From Methanosarcina sp. MTP4 (GTDB taxonomy: Archaea; Halobacteriota; Methanosarcinia; Methanosarcinales; Methanosarcinaceae): 64,000 bases of DNA. Positions 38,567 to 51,470 of this stretch are shown piece after piece; within the stretch, counting starts at the first letter, position 1; every line of letters starts with the position of its first letter. Both the position numbers and the translations under genes were made by a program. The stretch lies in the NCBI RefSeq assembly GCF_000970045.1, contig NZ_CP009505.1, positions 3,186,808-3,250,807 of the forward strand. Direction: 5' to 3'. The notes beneath the pieces were generated by a model. That model was given only the letters and a program-made list of their open reading frames with translations, was not told where the DNA came from and did no database searches.

Positions 38567-38989
38567 TTATTCGGCATCAATACAGCTACCGCCTGCGTTT
38601 TCTATCTTTTCGCGAGCAGTCGCTGAGAATTCATCGGAAGTAACCGCCAGGCTCCTGGTGACATGTCCGCTCCCAAGTACCTTCTCAATTCCGAGAGTTT
38701 CAAGGTTGATGTGGTATGTTCCGTCCTTGATTTCTGCAAGTCCTTCTTCAACAAGATAGGAAGCAAGTTCGTCAAGTTCGCCCACATTCACAATGGAAAC
38801 ATCCCTGAGCACTTCAGCAGGGCGTTTGAAGCCATGCTTACCGTAGCTGTACCCCCGCTGGAGAGCCCTTACGAAATGGTGTTTACATCCACCGGCTTTC
38901 CCACGGCCTCCGCGGTTTCCGGCTCCACGTCTGTTCTTTGTGGTGCCGCCTCCGCAGGTCCGGGATCCTCTAAACTTCTTTGTGTTCAT
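38567..38989 (-). CDS. rpl15: Ribosomal protein L15 (uL15)
   Basis: This 140-residue large-subunit protein binds 23S rRNA at the central region. The Gly/Arg-rich N-terminus ([20 protein letters not shown]) and the C-terminal [12 protein letters not shown] are typical. I chose the ATG ending at 38989, with GGTGG five bases before it; a GTG three codons upstream overlaps that site. It is the last ribosomal gene of the cluster before secY, 10 bp after rpl30. Confidence 0.96.
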   Translation of the reverse strand: MNTKKFRGSRTCGGGTTKNRRGAGNRGGRGKAGGCKHHFVRALQRGYSYGKHGFKRPAEVLRDVSIVNVGELDELASYLVEEGLAEIKDGTYHINLETLGIEKVLGSGHVTRSLAVTSDEFSATAREKIENAGGSCIDAE

Positions 38990-38999
38990 TCCAACCACC

Positions 39000-39461
39000 T
39001 TATCTCATCTTGTGCAGGAGCACGGTGATATCTTCCCCGTGATTTCCGAGAGCGCCACCCTGCTGCACAGACCTTTTGATACCCATGTGCCCTTTTCTGG
39101 GCGGGTGCAGCCTGAAAACAGGCTTCAAATTGGGGATATCATTAAGGCTGGCCTTTCCTTCGATTACTGCTCCGGCAAAGGCTTCAATGGAATCATACTC
39201 GGTGTTTTCCTTCACGTATTCCTCGGTCAGGCGGGCTCCGCCCTCGAGTCTTCCGCGGTTCTCAAGGATTCCAGCAAGCATCTCTGCATCGATCTTCCCG
39301 TATGCAACGTAGTCCTTGACCTTCTGGATCATACCCTTGTAATGAGGGTTATCGGGCACGATCACACAGTGGTTGACCCTATGAAGACGAAGCATCTTCA
39401 GGGTGTCCTCGATTGTATAACGGACATTAACCGGGCCTCTCAACCTCACAATTGCATACAT
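39000..39461 (-). CDS. rpl30: Ribosomal protein L30 (uL30)
   Basis: This 153-residue archaeal-length form (the bacterial L30 is about 60) has the opening [20 protein letters not shown] and a C-terminal extension ending in [21 protein letters not shown]. It has GGAGGAAG upstream and starts one base after the rps5 stop. Confidence 0.96.
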   Translation of the reverse strand: MYAIVRLRGPVNVRYTIEDTLKMLRLHRVNHCVIVPDNPHYKGMIQKVKDYVAYGKIDAEMLAGILENRGRLEGGARLTEEYVKENTEYDSIEAFAGAVIEGKASLNDIPNLKPVFRLHPPRKGHMGIKRSVQQGGALGNHGEDITVLLHKMR

Positions 39462-39462
39462 T

Positions 39463-40092
<630 letters not shown>

Positions 40093-40101
40093 CTAATCAC
40101 C

Positions 40102-40626
40102 TTAACTAAACTCAGCAAAGATTTTCTCTTTGGTTGCTTCAAACTGCTCTGGCAGGTCTGAGCTCTCTTCCCTGTACGCTGCAACATGCTCTCCCCGGAT
40201 CCTTTCCTCGGACGGGAAAATGTCAGAGTTGCAGGGGACTTCGAACCCGGCATCCACAACACCCTTAAGAGCAGCATAGACCCTGGAACCTGCAGAGGAA
40301 GCCTGGAGCCCGATGTCGAGCACGCCTCCTTCATAACCATTCTGCAGGCTCTTAAGCCCGAATAAAAGCCCTGTAAGGTATGCAGCCGTTGTGTTCCCTG
40401 TAGGCCCTGTATAGCCATACTTTGCAAGTTCACTTGAAACAGCTGTGGAATGGGTCATGTCCCCTTCGAGGGTTGGAGCTATCAACTGGATTTGCATGTT
40501 TCTCGCACTCTTCCTGACGACCACACGGTCCTGCTCGGAGAGCAGGAGTTTGAGACGCAGGTGGTAATTGGTGCGACCTTCCCTTCTTCTTCTAAAAGGA
40601 ACCTTATATCTTGGTCCTGTAGCCAT
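40102..40626 (-). CDS. rpl18: Ribosomal protein L18 (uL18)
   Basis: This 174-residue 5S rRNA-binding protein is of archaeal length. The N-terminus [21 protein letters not shown], the [16 protein letters not shown] strand and [18 protein letters not shown] fit the L18p/L5e family. GGAGGGG precedes the start. It lies between rpl19e and rps5. Confidence 0.96.
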   Translation of the reverse strand: MATGPRYKVPFRRRREGRTNYHLRLKLLLSEQDRVVVRKSARNMQIQLIAPTLEGDMTHSTAVSSELAKYGYTGPTGNTTAAYLTGLLFGLKSLQNGYEGGVLDIGLQASSAGSRVYAALKGVVDAGFEVPCNSDIFPSEERIRGEHVAAYREESSDLPEQFEATKEKIFAEFS

Positions 40627-40645
40627 TATAAGCCCCTCCGACTTC

Positions 40646-41104
40646 TTAATTTTCTTTAATTATCAATTTTTCGGCCTCAAGGTGGGACTCAAGGTGGGCA
40701 ACACTCCTGTATTCGCCGCCTTTTGCCTTCCTGTAGAGCCTGCAATACACAGACTTGTCGAGAGACTCGTCATCACGCAGTTCCTTAAGTCTTCTCCGAA
40801 GAGCCCGAATCTTTTTGACCCACTGCTCTTTTCTCGAGTTGCGAGCCCCTTTCTTACCCTTGCGCGAACCGTGCCCTTTGCGGTGCCCGTATTTGCGCTT
40901 TTCATCAACGACTCTGGCTCTTCCACGGCTGACTCCTCTGATAGGCTTTGCTTTAATCGTGCCTTTCTCGATGAGCCCGCGGAGGTCTTCCCTTGTGATT
41001 GCAGAGGCGATCTCTTCGGAAGCTTCAGGATCAAACCAGACCCTGTCAAGCCCACAGCCAAGAACCTTGGAAGCAAGTTTTCTCTGGTTGGAAAGGTTTG
41101 ACAT
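40646..41104 (-). CDS. rpl19e: Ribosomal protein L19e
   Basis: This 152-residue protein is found only in archaea and eukaryotes. The N-terminus [28 protein letters not shown] (given from its start) and the highly basic middle ([18 protein letters not shown]) are diagnostic. The ATG ending at 41104 follows GAGGTGA; a GTG two codons upstream is less well placed. It sits between rpl32e and rpl18. Confidence 0.96.
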   Translation of the reverse strand: MSNLSNQRKLASKVLGCGLDRVWFDPEASEEIASAITREDLRGLIEKGTIKAKPIRGVSRGRARVVDEKRKYGHRKGHGSRKGKKGARNSRKEQWVKKIRALRRRLKELRDDESLDKSVYCRLYRKAKGGEYRSVAHLESHLEAEKLIIKEN

Positions 41105-41106
41105 CT

Positions 41107-41547
41107 TCACTCACCTCTGCCAGGGTTCAGCACCTTGATACTGAGTTCTTCGGCCTTTGCCAGAATCATGGCTTTCTTTTTCGAGCCGACCTTACTTGCA
41201 ATTCTGATGGCCTCGTAAGAGGGATCAACAAGCTCGAGATCTGCTACGGTAACAACCAGTACATCCGCATACCCGGAAGGGTGCAGGCCCTTTACAGCGG
41301 TCGGGCTTCCGAACCCTACCTGGGCAACGGCACCTTTTCCGAGGTATTTTCTGCGCTGCTTGCCCTGAAGACCTCTAGGGCGCCTCCAGTTAGAGTCAAG
41401 CCTCTTGAACTTGTGGCTGCAGGTCCTCTTAAACTGGGGTTTCTTCCCTTTCTGGACCTTCCTAACATTGAATAAACGCTTGGATTCAGGGTCCATATCC
41501 AGGGTGGAAACTGGAGTAACTTCATTTTCTTTGATTTCTTCTGCCAT
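41107..41547 (-). CDS. rpl32e: Ribosomal protein L32e
   Basis: This 146-residue archaeal/eukaryal protein has the [20 protein letters not shown] core and the [15 protein letters not shown] motif, with an acidic N-terminal extension of about 35 residues. The third ATG (ending 41547) has GGTGG five bases before it. It ends 2 bp before the rpl19e start. Confidence 0.95.
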   Translation of the reverse strand: MAEEIKENEVTPVSTLDMDPESKRLFNVRKVQKGKKPQFKRTCSHKFKRLDSNWRRPRGLQGKQRRKYLGKGAVAQVGFGSPTAVKGLHPSGYADVLVVTVADLELVDPSYEAIRIASKVGSKKKAMILAKAEELSIKVLNPGRGE

Positions 41548-41558
41548 CATAACCACCT

Positions 41559-42089
41559 TCAGGCCTTATCAACAATGTAGATTCCATCCTGGAAAACCCT
41601 GGGATCGAACCGCTTGATCTTGGTAACCTGCTCGATGTTTGCGGCAGTCTGCCCGACATCTTCCTTGCTGATTCCGGAAACAATTACTTCGTTTCCACTA
41701 ACCTTTACCTTGGTCTCGCCGAGGACCCTTGACGTCCTGGGCTTCTTCTCTCCAAGGAAGTTACCAACAACAAACTGGCTGCCTTCGACCTTGACCTGCA
41801 TCGGAAAGTGAGAGTACACGATAGTCATCCTGTACTCAAAGCCCTCGGTTACACCTTTAATCATATTTCTAATATGAGAGGAAAAGGTTCCTACCATGGC
41901 TCTTTCCTTTCTCCGGGGAGATACAGCGTCCACGAGAAGTTCGCCGTCATTGATTTCAATGTTAATCCCAGGATACCAGAGTCTTCTTTCAACGGACCCC
42001 TTAGGGCCCGTGGTGGTAAAGACATTCTGGGAGCAAGCTATTGTAACTCCCTCGGGAATGGCGATTCTTTTTGCGATTTCCTTTACCAT
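41559..42089 (-). CDS. rpl6: Ribosomal protein L6 (uL6)
   Basis: This 176-residue protein near the GTPase centre has the two repeated folds of the family: [21 protein letters not shown] at the start and [20 protein letters not shown] near the end. GGAGGGAT precedes the start. It lies between rps8 and rpl32e. Confidence 0.97.
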   Translation of the reverse strand: MVKEIAKRIAIPEGVTIACSQNVFTTTGPKGSVERRLWYPGINIEINDGELLVDAVSPRRKERAMVGTFSSHIRNMIKGVTEGFEYRMTIVYSHFPMQVKVEGSQFVVGNFLGEKKPRTSRVLGETKVKVSGNEVIVSGISKEDVGQTAANIEQVTKIKRFDPRVFQDGIYIVDKA

Positions 42090-42107
42090 CTTTAGATCCC
42101 TCCCCGA

Positions 42108-42500
42108 TCAGTATACATAAGCCAGAAGCTGCCCGCCGATATTTTTCTCACGAGCATCGTGCTGGGACATAACCCCGTTTGAGGTGGTTACGATGAGCGC
42201 CCCGAAGTTCTTTGCCGGAAGGAACTGCTTTTCCCAGCGCTCAAAATTGTCAGTACCAACGGAATACCGCGGCTTGATTGCACCGCATTTGTTGATTTTC
42301 CCGGCAAGGGTTACATCATAGACCCCGGCCTTTCCGTCATCAACAAACTCAAACTCCCCAATGTAGCCCAGGTCCTGCATAACCTTCAGCACATTGCCGA
42401 TGGTCTTGGAAGCAGGCCTGACAACGCAGGAGCTCTTTCCAACGGCTTCCGCATTCTTGATTGTGGTAAGGGCGTTTGCAAGAGGATCAAGTAATACCAT
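42108..42500 (-). CDS. rps8: Ribosomal protein S8 (uS8)
   Basis: This 130-residue primary 16S rRNA-binding protein has the typical N-terminus [20 protein letters not shown] and C-terminal [20 protein letters not shown]. The start follows GAGGTGATG. It is 11 bp after rps14. Confidence 0.97.
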   Translation of the reverse strand: MVLLDPLANALTTIKNAEAVGKSSCVVRPASKTIGNVLKVMQDLGYIGEFEFVDDGKAGVYDVTLAGKINKCGAIKPRYSVGTDNFERWEKQFLPAKNFGALIVTTSNGVMSQHDAREKNIGGQLLAYVY

Positions 42501-42511
42501 GTTTCATCACC

Positions 42512-42664
42512 TCATGAATACTTCTCGAAGCCCATGTCGTGGGCCATCTCCCTGAAACAGTGCCTGCAGAGGTAGATCCCGTACTTACGGACAAGGCCCT
42601 GCTTTCGGCCACACCGTTTGCACTCGTTTGCACCTCTTCCGAAAATCTTCTTGGTCTGTACCAT
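42512..42664 (-). CDS. rps14: Ribosomal protein S14 (uS14), zinc form
   Basis: This small gene codes for 50 residues: it starts [18 protein letters not shown], continues through [20 protein letters not shown] and ends FEKYS. The four cysteines in ECKRC and LCRHC make the zinc ribbon of the archaeal/C+ form. The ATG ends at 42664, just past the rpl5 stop region, and its stop is 11 bp before rps8. Position and motif identify it with certainty. Confidence 0.97.
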   Translation of the reverse strand: MVQTKKIFGRGANECKRCGRKQGLVRKYGIYLCRHCFREMAHDMGFEKYS

Positions 42665-42665
42665 A

Positions 42666-43175
42666 TTACACGACCTCCACACCATAACTTTCGTTCAGGA
42701 AAACAATCGCATCATCCACAGTAACTCTGTGGGATGTCGGAATCTTCCGCTTTGCGATTCTTCTCTTGTTAATCCTTTCTCCCGGGCGCTTGAGCACAAC
42801 GGTCACGTCCATTCCGAAAACCCCGATGTTCGGGTCATATCTCATTCCCGGAAAATCGGTGTGTTCCTCAATCCCGAAGGAAACGTTTCCGAGGGAATCG
42901 AACTGGTACCTGTTCAGGGTCTTCTCAACGATCTCGAAAGCAGTTTCAAGGAACCCCTGGGCATTCTGGTCCCTGAGAGTTACTTTACAGCCAATGGGCT
43001 CACTTTTCTTGATCCCGAAAGCAGGCAGGGTCTTTTTGGCATGACACCGCACGACTTCCTGACCGGTAATGCTCCTGAGGATGTTTTCGGCATCCACAAG
43101 GTGCTGCCCGCTTTCTCCTACGCCCATATGGACGATAACCTTCTCGACCATTGGAGTGCGCATGGGATTAGTCAC
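42666..43175 (-). CDS. rpl5: Ribosomal protein L5 (uL5)
   Basis: This 169-residue protein binds 5S rRNA and contacts the P-site tRNA. It begins (V/M)[18 protein letters not shown] and carries [21 protein letters not shown] chose a GTG start (ending 43175) with GGTGA five bases upstream; it overlaps the rps4e end by 8 bp. A downstream ATG (ending 43163) is the alternative, and the frame upstream is only rps4e shadow. Confidence 0.93.
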   Translation of the reverse strand: MTNPMRTPMVEKVIVHMGVGESGQHLVDAENILRSITGQEVVRCHAKKTLPAFGIKKSEPIGCKVTLRDQNAQGFLETAFEIVEKTLNRYQFDSLGNVSFGIEEHTDFPGMRYDPNIGVFGMDVTVVLKRPGERINKRRIAKRKIPTSHRVTVDDAIVFLNESYGVEVV

Positions 43176-43875
43176 TGATCTCACCACCGAGGCGGATCTC
43201 CGGCTTGTCCTCACCGATTACGATAACATAATCTTCAATGGTGTCAAAGTCCGTATCTCCGGAAATTGTAACCGTGTTGTGCCTGGAACTCTTGACTTCC
43301 CGGATATCCTTGATCGTTCCGATTTCCCCGGAGTGCTGGCCGCCTACAACCATTGCCAGGTTTCCAACCTTGTACTCCAGACGTTTTACGACCTGCTTGC
43401 CAGGAATGGACAGAATCAGAGAGTCCTTGGTCCTGTAATCATTAGACCCGAAGATGTTGGTCCCATCGCTGAGGTTAAGCTGCACCTGACCACCCTTGAT
43501 GGTAGTCTTGTTGTCGATTCTGCACAGCTTGTTTACAGTAGTCTCGCTCAGTTTGTGGAGAATGAGGCGTCCCTTTTCGTCCTGGAGAACCCTAAATGCC
43601 TCGTTCATGAGCGGGATTGAAATAACGTCAAAGAGCCCTACCGGAAACTTAAGTTCCTTTCTGGGGATCCCGTCCACCAGGATCTTGCCTTCAGCAAGAA
43701 TCCTTTTACCTTCCTTGCGGTTATCCGCAAGCTTAAGTACGTCCCGGATAATGACTCCAAGAGGAAGACTGCGTGCCTTGCTGTGGGGTCCCGGGCGGGT
43801 GGCGGTAACCCACTTGTTGGCTTTCTTTCCAACTTTCCAGCTTTTTGGAATGGATAATCTTTTCTGGTGTGTCAC
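43168..43875 (-). CDS. rps4e: Ribosomal protein S4e
   Basis: This 235-residue protein is restricted to archaea and eukaryotes. The N-terminus [20 protein letters not shown], an S4-like RNA-binding region and a KOW-type segment ([16 protein letters not shown]) are visible. The start is GTG, ten bases after AGGTGA. It follows rpl24 by 13 bp. Confidence 0.96.
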   Translation of the reverse strand: MTHQKRLSIPKSWKVGKKANKWVTATRPGPHSKARSLPLGVIIRDVLKLADNRKEGKRILAEGKILVDGIPRKELKFPVGLFDVISIPLMNEAFRVLQDEKGRLILHKLSETTVNKLCRIDNKTTIKGGQVQLNLSDGTNIFGSNDYRTKDSLILSIPGKQVVKRLEYKVGNLAMVVGGQHSGEIGTIKDIREVKSSRHNTVTISGDTDFDTIEDYVIVIGEDKPEIRLGGEISD

Positions 43876-43888
43876 AAAATCACCTGCC

Positions 43889-44239
43889 TCACTTCTTTAT
43901 GCTCGATACTCTCCGCGGATCGTCCATTTCCAGCTTCGTGATCAGTACGTTGGAGGGATAGATCGGCCTTGAGACTTCGGTACCATCCACCTTTGTGGAA
44001 ATGACACCGTCAACTGAAATCGTTCCATCCTTCAGGGATACGGACTGGACTTTTCCTTCCTTTCCTTTGAAATCCCCGCGCATGACTTTCACGGTGTCGC
44101 CGGTGACGACTGCGGCACTCCTTGTGCCATACTGTTTGGTAAGTTCATCGCTGAGCCTTGCACCCATAAAACTATGTCTCTTGTGGAGAGGGGCATTGTA
44201 CCTTGACTTTCTCTGCTTTCTTGGCAGTTTTGAAACCAT
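43889..44239 (-). CDS. rpl24: Ribosomal protein L24 (uL24)
   Basis: This 116-residue assembly initiator of the large subunit has the N-terminus [21 protein letters not shown] and a KOW motif ([18 protein letters not shown]). The ATG ending at 44239 has GAGGTGG five bases before it; the longer frame would begin with TTG inside rpl14. Confidence 0.96.
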   Translation of the reverse strand: MVSKLPRKQRKSRYNAPLHKRHSFMGARLSDELTKQYGTRSAAVVTGDTVKVMRGDFKGKEGKVQSVSLKDGTISVDGVISTKVDGTEVSRPIYPSNVLITKLEMDDPRRVSSIKK

Positions 44240-44249
44240 CCTCACCACC

Positions 44250-46457
<2,208 letters not shown>

Positions 46458-46913
46458 TTAGCGCACCTCGGAAAGAACCATCTCAATATTTACAGTATCT
46501 GTGTTTTTGGGAGTGGCCCGGCCCCGGGCTCTCGGAATGATCCCGTGGATCACCCTGCCGCGCTGCACGACCGTGTGGGCAATGTACATCTGACTGGGTT
46601 CAAGACCTTTGTATTCGGCGTTGCTCTCTGCGTTCTTGAGAATCTTTAAGAATTCTTTGGAAGCATTGACCGGATACCTGCCTGCTGCCATAGGCCCTTT
46701 CCTGTGTCCGGCTCCATCATGGTGCCTTTTGAAGGGTACGGCCTGCTTCAGGGCGATGACATCCTCGAGGAACTTTCTTGCCTCAACGGTTTTCATGCCC
46801 TTGATCTTGCAACAGATTTCTCGGGATTTCTTAGGAGAAATGTGAAGTTCGGAGCCCATTGCCTTGGAGGTCTTTTCAGGGTCCATCTCGACTGAATAAT
46901 TAATTTTTGCCAT
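46458..46913 (-). CDS. rpl22: Ribosomal protein L22 (uL22)
   Basis: This 151-residue protein lines the peptide exit tunnel. The archaeal N-terminus [20 protein letters not shown] and the beta-hairpin region [18 protein letters not shown] are visible. GAGGTGA precedes the start. It directly abuts rps3. Confidence 0.96.
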   Translation of the reverse strand: MAKINYSVEMDPEKTSKAMGSELHISPKKSREICCKIKGMKTVEARKFLEDVIALKQAVPFKRHHDGAGHRKGPMAAGRYPVNASKEFLKILKNAESNAEYKGLEPSQMYIAHTVVQRGRVIHGIIPRARGRATPKNTDTVNIEMVLSEVR

Positions 46914-46924
46914 TCCCTTTCACC

Positions 46925-47335
46925 TCACTTCAGCGGAACAAACCTGCTTGAACGGGTTGCACCGACACCTGCACTGCCGTGGGAAACCCTTGGCCGGGTG
47001 GGTGCGAACTCTCCGAAGCGGTGTCCGACCATTTCAGGCTGGAACTCCACACTTACGAATGTTTTTCCGTTGTAGATTTCGACCGTCGTTCCGATCATTT
47101 CCGGGAAGATGATCATGTTCCTGTAGTGAGTCTTGACATTCTTTCCTTTCTTGAACTCGTGCAAGACCTTCTTCTGCCCGTCGGTAAACCCGCGCTTAAT
47201 GCTCCGGCGTTCCCTGGAGGGCAGAAGCTCTGCAAACTCTTCAATGCTCAGCTTCTGAAGTTCTGCAATGGTCTTGCCGCGATAAGTGTACTCACCCTTT
47301 CTTTTCGGTAACCTTGATGCTGCTTTTCTTGCCAT
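46925..47335 (-). CDS. rps19: Ribosomal protein S19 (uS19)
   Basis: This 136-residue head protein of the small subunit starts [20 protein letters not shown] and has the core [20 protein letters not shown] and [20 protein letters not shown] use the ATG ending 47335 (AAGGGG nine bases before it); a longer frame overlaps the rpl2 end and has no homologous content. Confidence 0.96.
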   Translation of the reverse strand: MARKAASRLPKRKGEYTYRGKTIAELQKLSIEEFAELLPSRERRSIKRGFTDGQKKVLHEFKKGKNVKTHYRNMIIFPEMIGTTVEIYNGKTFVSVEFQPEMVGHRFGEFAPTRPRVSHGSAGVGATRSSRFVPLK

Positions 47336-47351
47336 AATGAATACCCCTTGT

Positions 47352-48068
47352 TCAGCGCTTCTTTCCGGTCCTTCTTGCTGCAATCAACCCGACCTTTTGT
47401 CCAGGCGGGGCGTTTCTGCTCACAGTGGTCGGTCTAGTCGGATGCTTACGGTTACCCCCACCATATGGGTGGTCAACCGGGTTCATGGCAACTCCAGATA
47501 CCCTGGGATATTTTGCAGCTCTTGTCTTCATCTTGTGGTACTTTTTCCCTGCCTTGAGCCAGGGCCTGTCCACCCTGCCGCCGCCGGCAACAATTCCGAT
47601 AGTTGCCCGGCACTTGGGGTTCAGCCACTTGATGTTTCCGGAGGGCAGTGACACAGCTGTTCTGGTTTCTTCGTGGGTTACAACCGTTGCGTACACTCCG
47701 GAGGAACGGACGAACTTGCCTCCGTCATTAGGTTTGGATTCAATGTTGCAGACGAGGAAACCTTCCGGCACGTTTCCGATGGAAACAATGTTACCGGGTT
47801 TGATCTCGACGTCGTCTCCGCAGAGAACCTTTGTCCCGACGGAAATGCCTTCTGAAGCCAGAAGGAAGAGTTCTTCCCCGTTTTCAAAGGCTACTTTTGC
47901 GATGGGAGCGGAACGGGCAGGGTCGTGTTCGATCCCGATTACTTCCCCTCCGAGGATGGTGTTTTCATCCACGCGGGGGTGCCTCAGCTCTGCTTTGAAT
48001 TTATGAGAAGGAGCTCTGTAGGTCGGAGTGCCTCTACCCCTGTTCTGTGATATAAGCCGTTTACCCAT
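47352..48068 (-). CDS. rpl2: Ribosomal protein L2 (uL2)
   Basis: This 238-residue core protein of the peptidyl transferase region begins [24 protein letters not shown] (first 20 residues shown elsewhere in the family) and has the [18 protein letters not shown] motif with the critical histidine near residue 204. GAGGTG precedes the start. Confidence 0.97.
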   Translation of the reverse strand: MGKRLISQNRGRGTPTYRAPSHKFKAELRHPRVDENTILGGEVIGIEHDPARSAPIAKVAFENGEELFLLASEGISVGTKVLCGDDVEIKPGNIVSIGNVPEGFLVCNIESKPNDGGKFVRSSGVYATVVTHEETRTAVSLPSGNIKWLNPKCRATIGIVAGGGRVDRPWLKAGKKYHKMKTRAAKYPRVSGVAMNPVDHPYGGGNRKHPTRPTTVSRNAPPGQKVGLIAARRTGKKR

Positions 48069-48078
48069 ACATCACACC

Positions 48079-48327
48079 TCAAATAAGTCCTATTCGGGTA
48101 GCAATCTCGTGGGCCGCTTCGGTCCCCTCAAAGGTCAGGATTGCTTTTTTCATACCCTTCATGGTGGTCATGGTCCGCACGGAATTTACTTTGAACCCGT
48201 ACAGCTTTTCAACTTCCTCTCTGATCTGGTACTTGTTTGACCTTGTGTCCACGATAAACTGGAGCTTGTTATCGTCCAGCAGCATCATCGCTTTTTCTGT
48301 GACAAAAGGATATTTGACGGAATTCAT
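48079..48327 (-). CDS. rpl23: Ribosomal protein L23 (uL23)
   Basis: This 82-residue exit-tunnel protein is the docking site for the signal recognition particle. The motifs [19 protein letters not shown] and [15 protein letters not shown] are typical. It overlaps rpl4 by 4 bp. Confidence 0.96.
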   Translation of the reverse strand: MNSVKYPFVTEKAMMLLDDNKLQFIVDTRSNKYQIREEVEKLYGFKVNSVRTMTTMKGMKKAILTFEGTEAAHEIATRIGLI

Positions 48328-49085
48328 TGGAATGCGCCCTCCAGTTTTTGAATTGCGGATTCAGTCCAGATCGTAAGGCGCCCTGCATGCGTACCGGGTG
48401 CGAGCATTTCAGCGTTCAGTGCATCCACTGTGACGGTGTCCACTCCCGAGAGGTTTCTTGCTGCCTTGAGGATAGGAGCATTTTCCCCTGCTACGATCAG
48501 GAGACTCTTTTTGTGCTTGTATTTCCTGCCTCTGAGCTTCCCGCGGCCTGCCCGGATGTGTCTTCCGTTCTTTGCCCTGAGAACATCTCCGTAGACGCCT
48601 GCAGCTTCAAGGAAATCTATAACCTGCTTTGTCTTTTCAAGGCTTTCAAGAGCGCTGTCCGCAACGATCGGAAGTTCGGCCTCGTAAATGTGGCCTCTCA
48701 GGCTCACAAGGGTCGGGTCCCGGGTTGCTGCGATTGCAGAGCGGATTGCATAGCGGCGTTCCTTGGTGTTGACCTTCTCGGTCCTGTCGGCTTCGGGTTT
48801 TGGTGGGTGTGCCCTTCTTCCGCCCTTTGCCTGCGGGACTCTTGCAGCCCTGCTGCCGTTGGTAAGCCTCGGGATCTGCGCGACGCCTCGTCCGGACCCC
48901 CAGGACCTTGCAGAAGTGTCCATACCTGAGTAGAGACGGGGACCGTAGGGTTGAAGCCTGTTTGCCTGTGCTGCGAGCACTGCCTTCTTGATCAGGTCAG
49001 GACGGTAGTCCACATCGAACACGGCAGGGAGTTCAACTTCCCTGACAACGTTACCTGAAAGATCTATGGTTTTTGCTGTAGCCAT
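48324..49085 (-). CDS. rpl4: Ribosomal protein L4 (uL4)
   Basis: This 253-residue protein has the long extended loop that reaches the tunnel ([20 protein letters not shown], about 62-81). The archaeal form ends [18 protein letters not shown] precedes the start. It is preceded by rpl3 (6 bp) and overlaps rpl23. Confidence 0.96.
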   Translation of the reverse strand: MATAKTIDLSGNVVREVELPAVFDVDYRPDLIKKAVLAAQANRLQPYGPRLYSGMDTSARSWGSGRGVAQIPRLTNGSRAARVPQAKGGRRAHPPKPEADRTEKVNTKERRYAIRSAIAATRDPTLVSLRGHIYEAELPIVADSALESLEKTKQVIDFLEAAGVYGDVLRAKNGRHIRAGRGKLRGRKYKHKKSLLIVAGENAPILKAARNLSGVDTVTVDALNAEMLAPGTHAGRLTIWTESAIQKLEGAFQ

Positions 49086-49091
49086 ATTACA

Positions 49092-50105
49092 TCACCCCTG
49101 CTTGGACTCCCTGCTAATGTGGAGAATCTGAGGTTCACCGAGGACGGTTTTCTTTGCCCTGACCGGGTCTCTTAACCTGATCAGCCTCTTGGAAGGCCCG
49201 GGCACGCTGCCCTTGATAAGCACATAGTCCCCACGGACCAGCCCGTAGTTAATGAAACCGCCTTCAGGAGTTACTTCCTCGCCGTCGGCCCCGATCTTCA
49301 GGATGCGCTTGTTGAACTCGGTCCTCTGGTGGTAACCCATTTGACCCATCTGCGGCACACGCCAGGAGACACGGGACGGATTGAAAGGTCCGAGGGTCCC
49401 GACTTGCCGGAGACTGCCCTGACGGGAGTGCTTGTTTTTCTGCAGCTGGATACCCCAGCGCTTTACTGGGCCCTGAGTTCCCTTTCCTGTTGTAATCGCA
49501 GCCGTATCAATGATGGTCCCGTTCCGGAACACGTCGGTAACGCTTACAAGAGTGCCCAGAATGGACTTTCCGAACTCGAACTTGGTGGGAAGGTCCTTTG
49601 CGGTGATTCCCGTTTCCATGACGTCCGGCTTCTTTTTAGGGACACCGGTCAGGCTCTTTGGAAGAGTGTAGGTGATGGCCCTGATGTCGGAAACCTTGCC
49701 TTCTTCAATCAGCGTGTTGATTTTTTCGAGGGAATCATCGGTGTTTCCCGTATCAGGCATTGGCATCCGCCTTTCAAGTTCAGGGTCAAGTTCCGCAGCC
49801 CAGGCTTCTGCAATTGCGATTTCACCAAAGCTATCATTCCCGTAAGCCCTGATGGCGGCTACCCTGATTGCAGGAGTTTCGACAACAGTGACCGGAACGG
49901 AGATCTCCATGCCTTCAGTCAAACTGTTCTTTACGTCATCAACCATGATAACGTGGGTCATACCCACCTTGTAGCCGGCAAAGCCCTGCAGCCTTGGTTC
50001 ACCTGTGGCTTCCGGCCATGACCTGAACCTTGGGATGTGGCTCTTGGCCCTTTTACGTGGGCTGAATGCGAGAGAACCTCGATTTGGTCGGTGTACATTT
50101 GCCAT
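49092..50105 (-). CDS. rpl3: Ribosomal protein L3 (uL3)
   Basis: This 337-residue protein opens the cluster; it organises the 3' end of 23S rRNA near the peptidyl transferase centre. The N-terminus [19 protein letters not shown] and motif [20 protein letters not shown] are archaeal/eukaryal. GGAGTAG lies upstream of the ATG. It has an unusually long transcript leader. Confidence 0.96.
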   Translation of the reverse strand: MANVHRPNRGSLAFSPRKRAKSHIPRFRSWPEATGEPRLQGFAGYKVGMTHVIMVDDVKNSLTEGMEISVPVTVVETPAIRVAAIRAYGNDSFGEIAIAEAWAAELDPELERRMPMPDTGNTDDSLEKINTLIEEGKVSDIRAITYTLPKSLTGVPKKKPDVMETGITAKDLPTKFEFGKSILGTLVSVTDVFRNGTIIDTAAITTGKGTQGPVKRWGIQLQKNKHSRQGSLRQVGTLGPFNPSRVSWRVPQMGQMGYHQRTEFNKRILKIGADGEEVTPEGGFINYGLVRGDYVLIKGSVPGPSKRLIRLRDPVRAKKTVLGEPQILHISRESKQG

Positions 50106-50700
50106 ATTTCTACTCCGTTATGTTTTAATAGAAATACCAGTCCCTCCGGTCGGCACAACCTGAGTGACAAAATCATAAGTCCCGGATTATTTCCGAACGC
50201 TGTCAGAGGATTATTTTCCAGACCTGCCTGGCCAGAAAGCCTCGAGCAGGCCAGAGCTATACGCCCTTTGGCACCTTATCCCTTCAGGCATCTGATAGTT
50301 CCAATTTCCCTCCTGCCAGCTACTTCAGAAGGCAGCATTGATGGGAGAACTGTATATAATTCCCTGACAAACCCAAATCCAGGTGATTTGAGCCCTGAAT
50401 TGAAACATTTCAGTCTCTACTAAACGCGACTCACCGAAAACATAAACATTTTCGTGCGATTTTGGGCGCCATTAAGGCGCCAAAAGCGGGCGTTTCAAAG
50501 CATTGGCCCTTTGACACTCATGTTGATCCGACGTTTCTCACTGGATAATCTTCACTGCCGAGCACCCACCACAATCAACAGCAGGTGACTCGTATCCCCC
50601 GGACGTATCCGGGATGTAAGTGTTAAAGCATCACATTGATCAGTTAAACACTGATTTCAAGCACCCGAAGTGCCTGAAACATCACATGTCGGATGTACTT
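50106..50700 (-). promoter_or_regulatory. Long leader of the ribosomal supercluster with a hairpin
   Basis: About 595 nt lie between the outer predicted transcription start and rpl3. No open frame with a start site is seen. At 50455-50488 the minus strand can form TTTTGGCGCC-TTAAT-GGCGCC(C)AAAA, a ten-pair hairpin with one bulge. CCCGGATACGTCCGGGG near 50591-50610 is a second stem-loop. Such leaders may carry autogenous control by a ribosomal protein, but no known binding site is recognised. Confidence 0.45.
50351..50366 (-). promoter_or_regulatory. Inner TATA promoter before rpl3
   Basis: The minus strand reads GGAATTATATACAG, a good TATA box, which would give a leader of about 220 nt. Confidence 0.45.
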
Positions 50701-50717
50701 TGCCCTTAGATATCACA

Positions 50718-50740
50718 TATTGTATATAAAACCTTTGCAG
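50718..50740 (-). promoter_or_regulatory. Outer BRE/TATA promoter of the ribosomal supercluster
   Basis: The minus strand reads GCAAAGGTTTTATATACAA: a purine BRE (AAAGG) joined to a TATA box that matches the Methanosarcina pattern well. It is the best promoter in the region and should start transcription near 50700. Confidence 0.65.
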
Positions 50741-50993
50741 AAAAAGAATAGATAAGGAAAAATAATCAGCAACCATCGTGACAAACATAAAATAATTTTC
50801 AACCCGGTTGGAAAGATGACAAGGCCGGGAGACGGCAGACCCGGACCGAACTTGATCAGAAGAAATAGAACACGAGAATTCAACCATATGCAGCCACAAA
50901 CAACTATAATTCATCCGAAAGAAGTCAGCCAAAAAAATCGACCATATTGAATAGACCGGAACAAATGTAATTTGAGTAGAATGATTCGAGCAG

Positions 50994-51114
50994 AATGCAG
51001 CATAGTATTATATAAGACCACATATTGCGCGAAAAAGTACATAAGTGGAATTGATGCCTGAATATGGAATGCAGCATAGTATTATATAGGACCACGTTTT
51101 GCAGGAAAAAATAC
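50994..51114. repeat. 47-bp direct repeat, two copies
   Basis: AATGCAGCATAGTATTATAT followed by (A/G)GACCAC and a weaker match occurs at 50994-51040 and 51068-51114, 74 bp apart. Each contains a TATATAAG/TATATAGG element, so they may be tandem promoters on the minus strand or dead copies of one. Confidence 0.75.
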
Positions 51115-51163
51115 AAAAGAAAAGAAAAAAAAGAAAAGAAAAAACCGGACCCGCCTCAAAAGC

Positions 51164-51427
51164 TTATGAGTCCGGCTGTTCCTCTCTGGAAACCCTTTTT
51201 GTGATTTTACGGATTTTTCTGCCCCTGAAATTGACCCCGCCTACAAGTGCCACACCTTTCTTTTTCTTTATTGCCCCGGCGTAGGCGCTATCAAAGCTTG
51301 CAATGATGATCCTGCCGGCAACCATTTCGATCCGCCCACCGACCCCGACAACCGTTTTCAGGACCTCCTGGATCTGAGGCTGGCTAGCATTATCAGAAAT
51401 TCTGATCATATGGGATTCTACTGACAT
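51164..51427 (-). CDS. Small conserved-looking hypothetical protein
   Basis: This 87-residue protein ends in a basic segment (VNFRGRKIRKITKRVSREE). The order of strands and helices (IRISD, helix, GVGGRIEMVAGRIIIASF, helix, GVALVGGVNF) suggests a small ferredoxin-like fold resembling subtilisin propeptide/inhibitor I9 domains; that is an inference from pattern only. The start is uncertain: either the ATG ending 51427 or the one at 51409, both without a strong site. It lies between the ribosomal leader and the PASTA genes, on the same strand as both. Confidence 0.6.
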   Translation of the reverse strand: MSVESHMIRISDNASQPQIQEVLKTVVGVGGRIEMVAGRIIIASFDSAYAGAIKKKKGVALVGGVNFRGRKIRKITKRVSREEQPDS

Positions 51428-51470
51428 GGGTGAAAACCTGGGGTCAATGTTTTTCGAAACTCAGCAATTT

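Noticed and set aside
50037-50423. Open frame on the plus strand overlapping the start of rpl3 and its leader
   Set aside because: The N-terminal half is the shadow of rpl3, and the rest has no family features; there is no start site.
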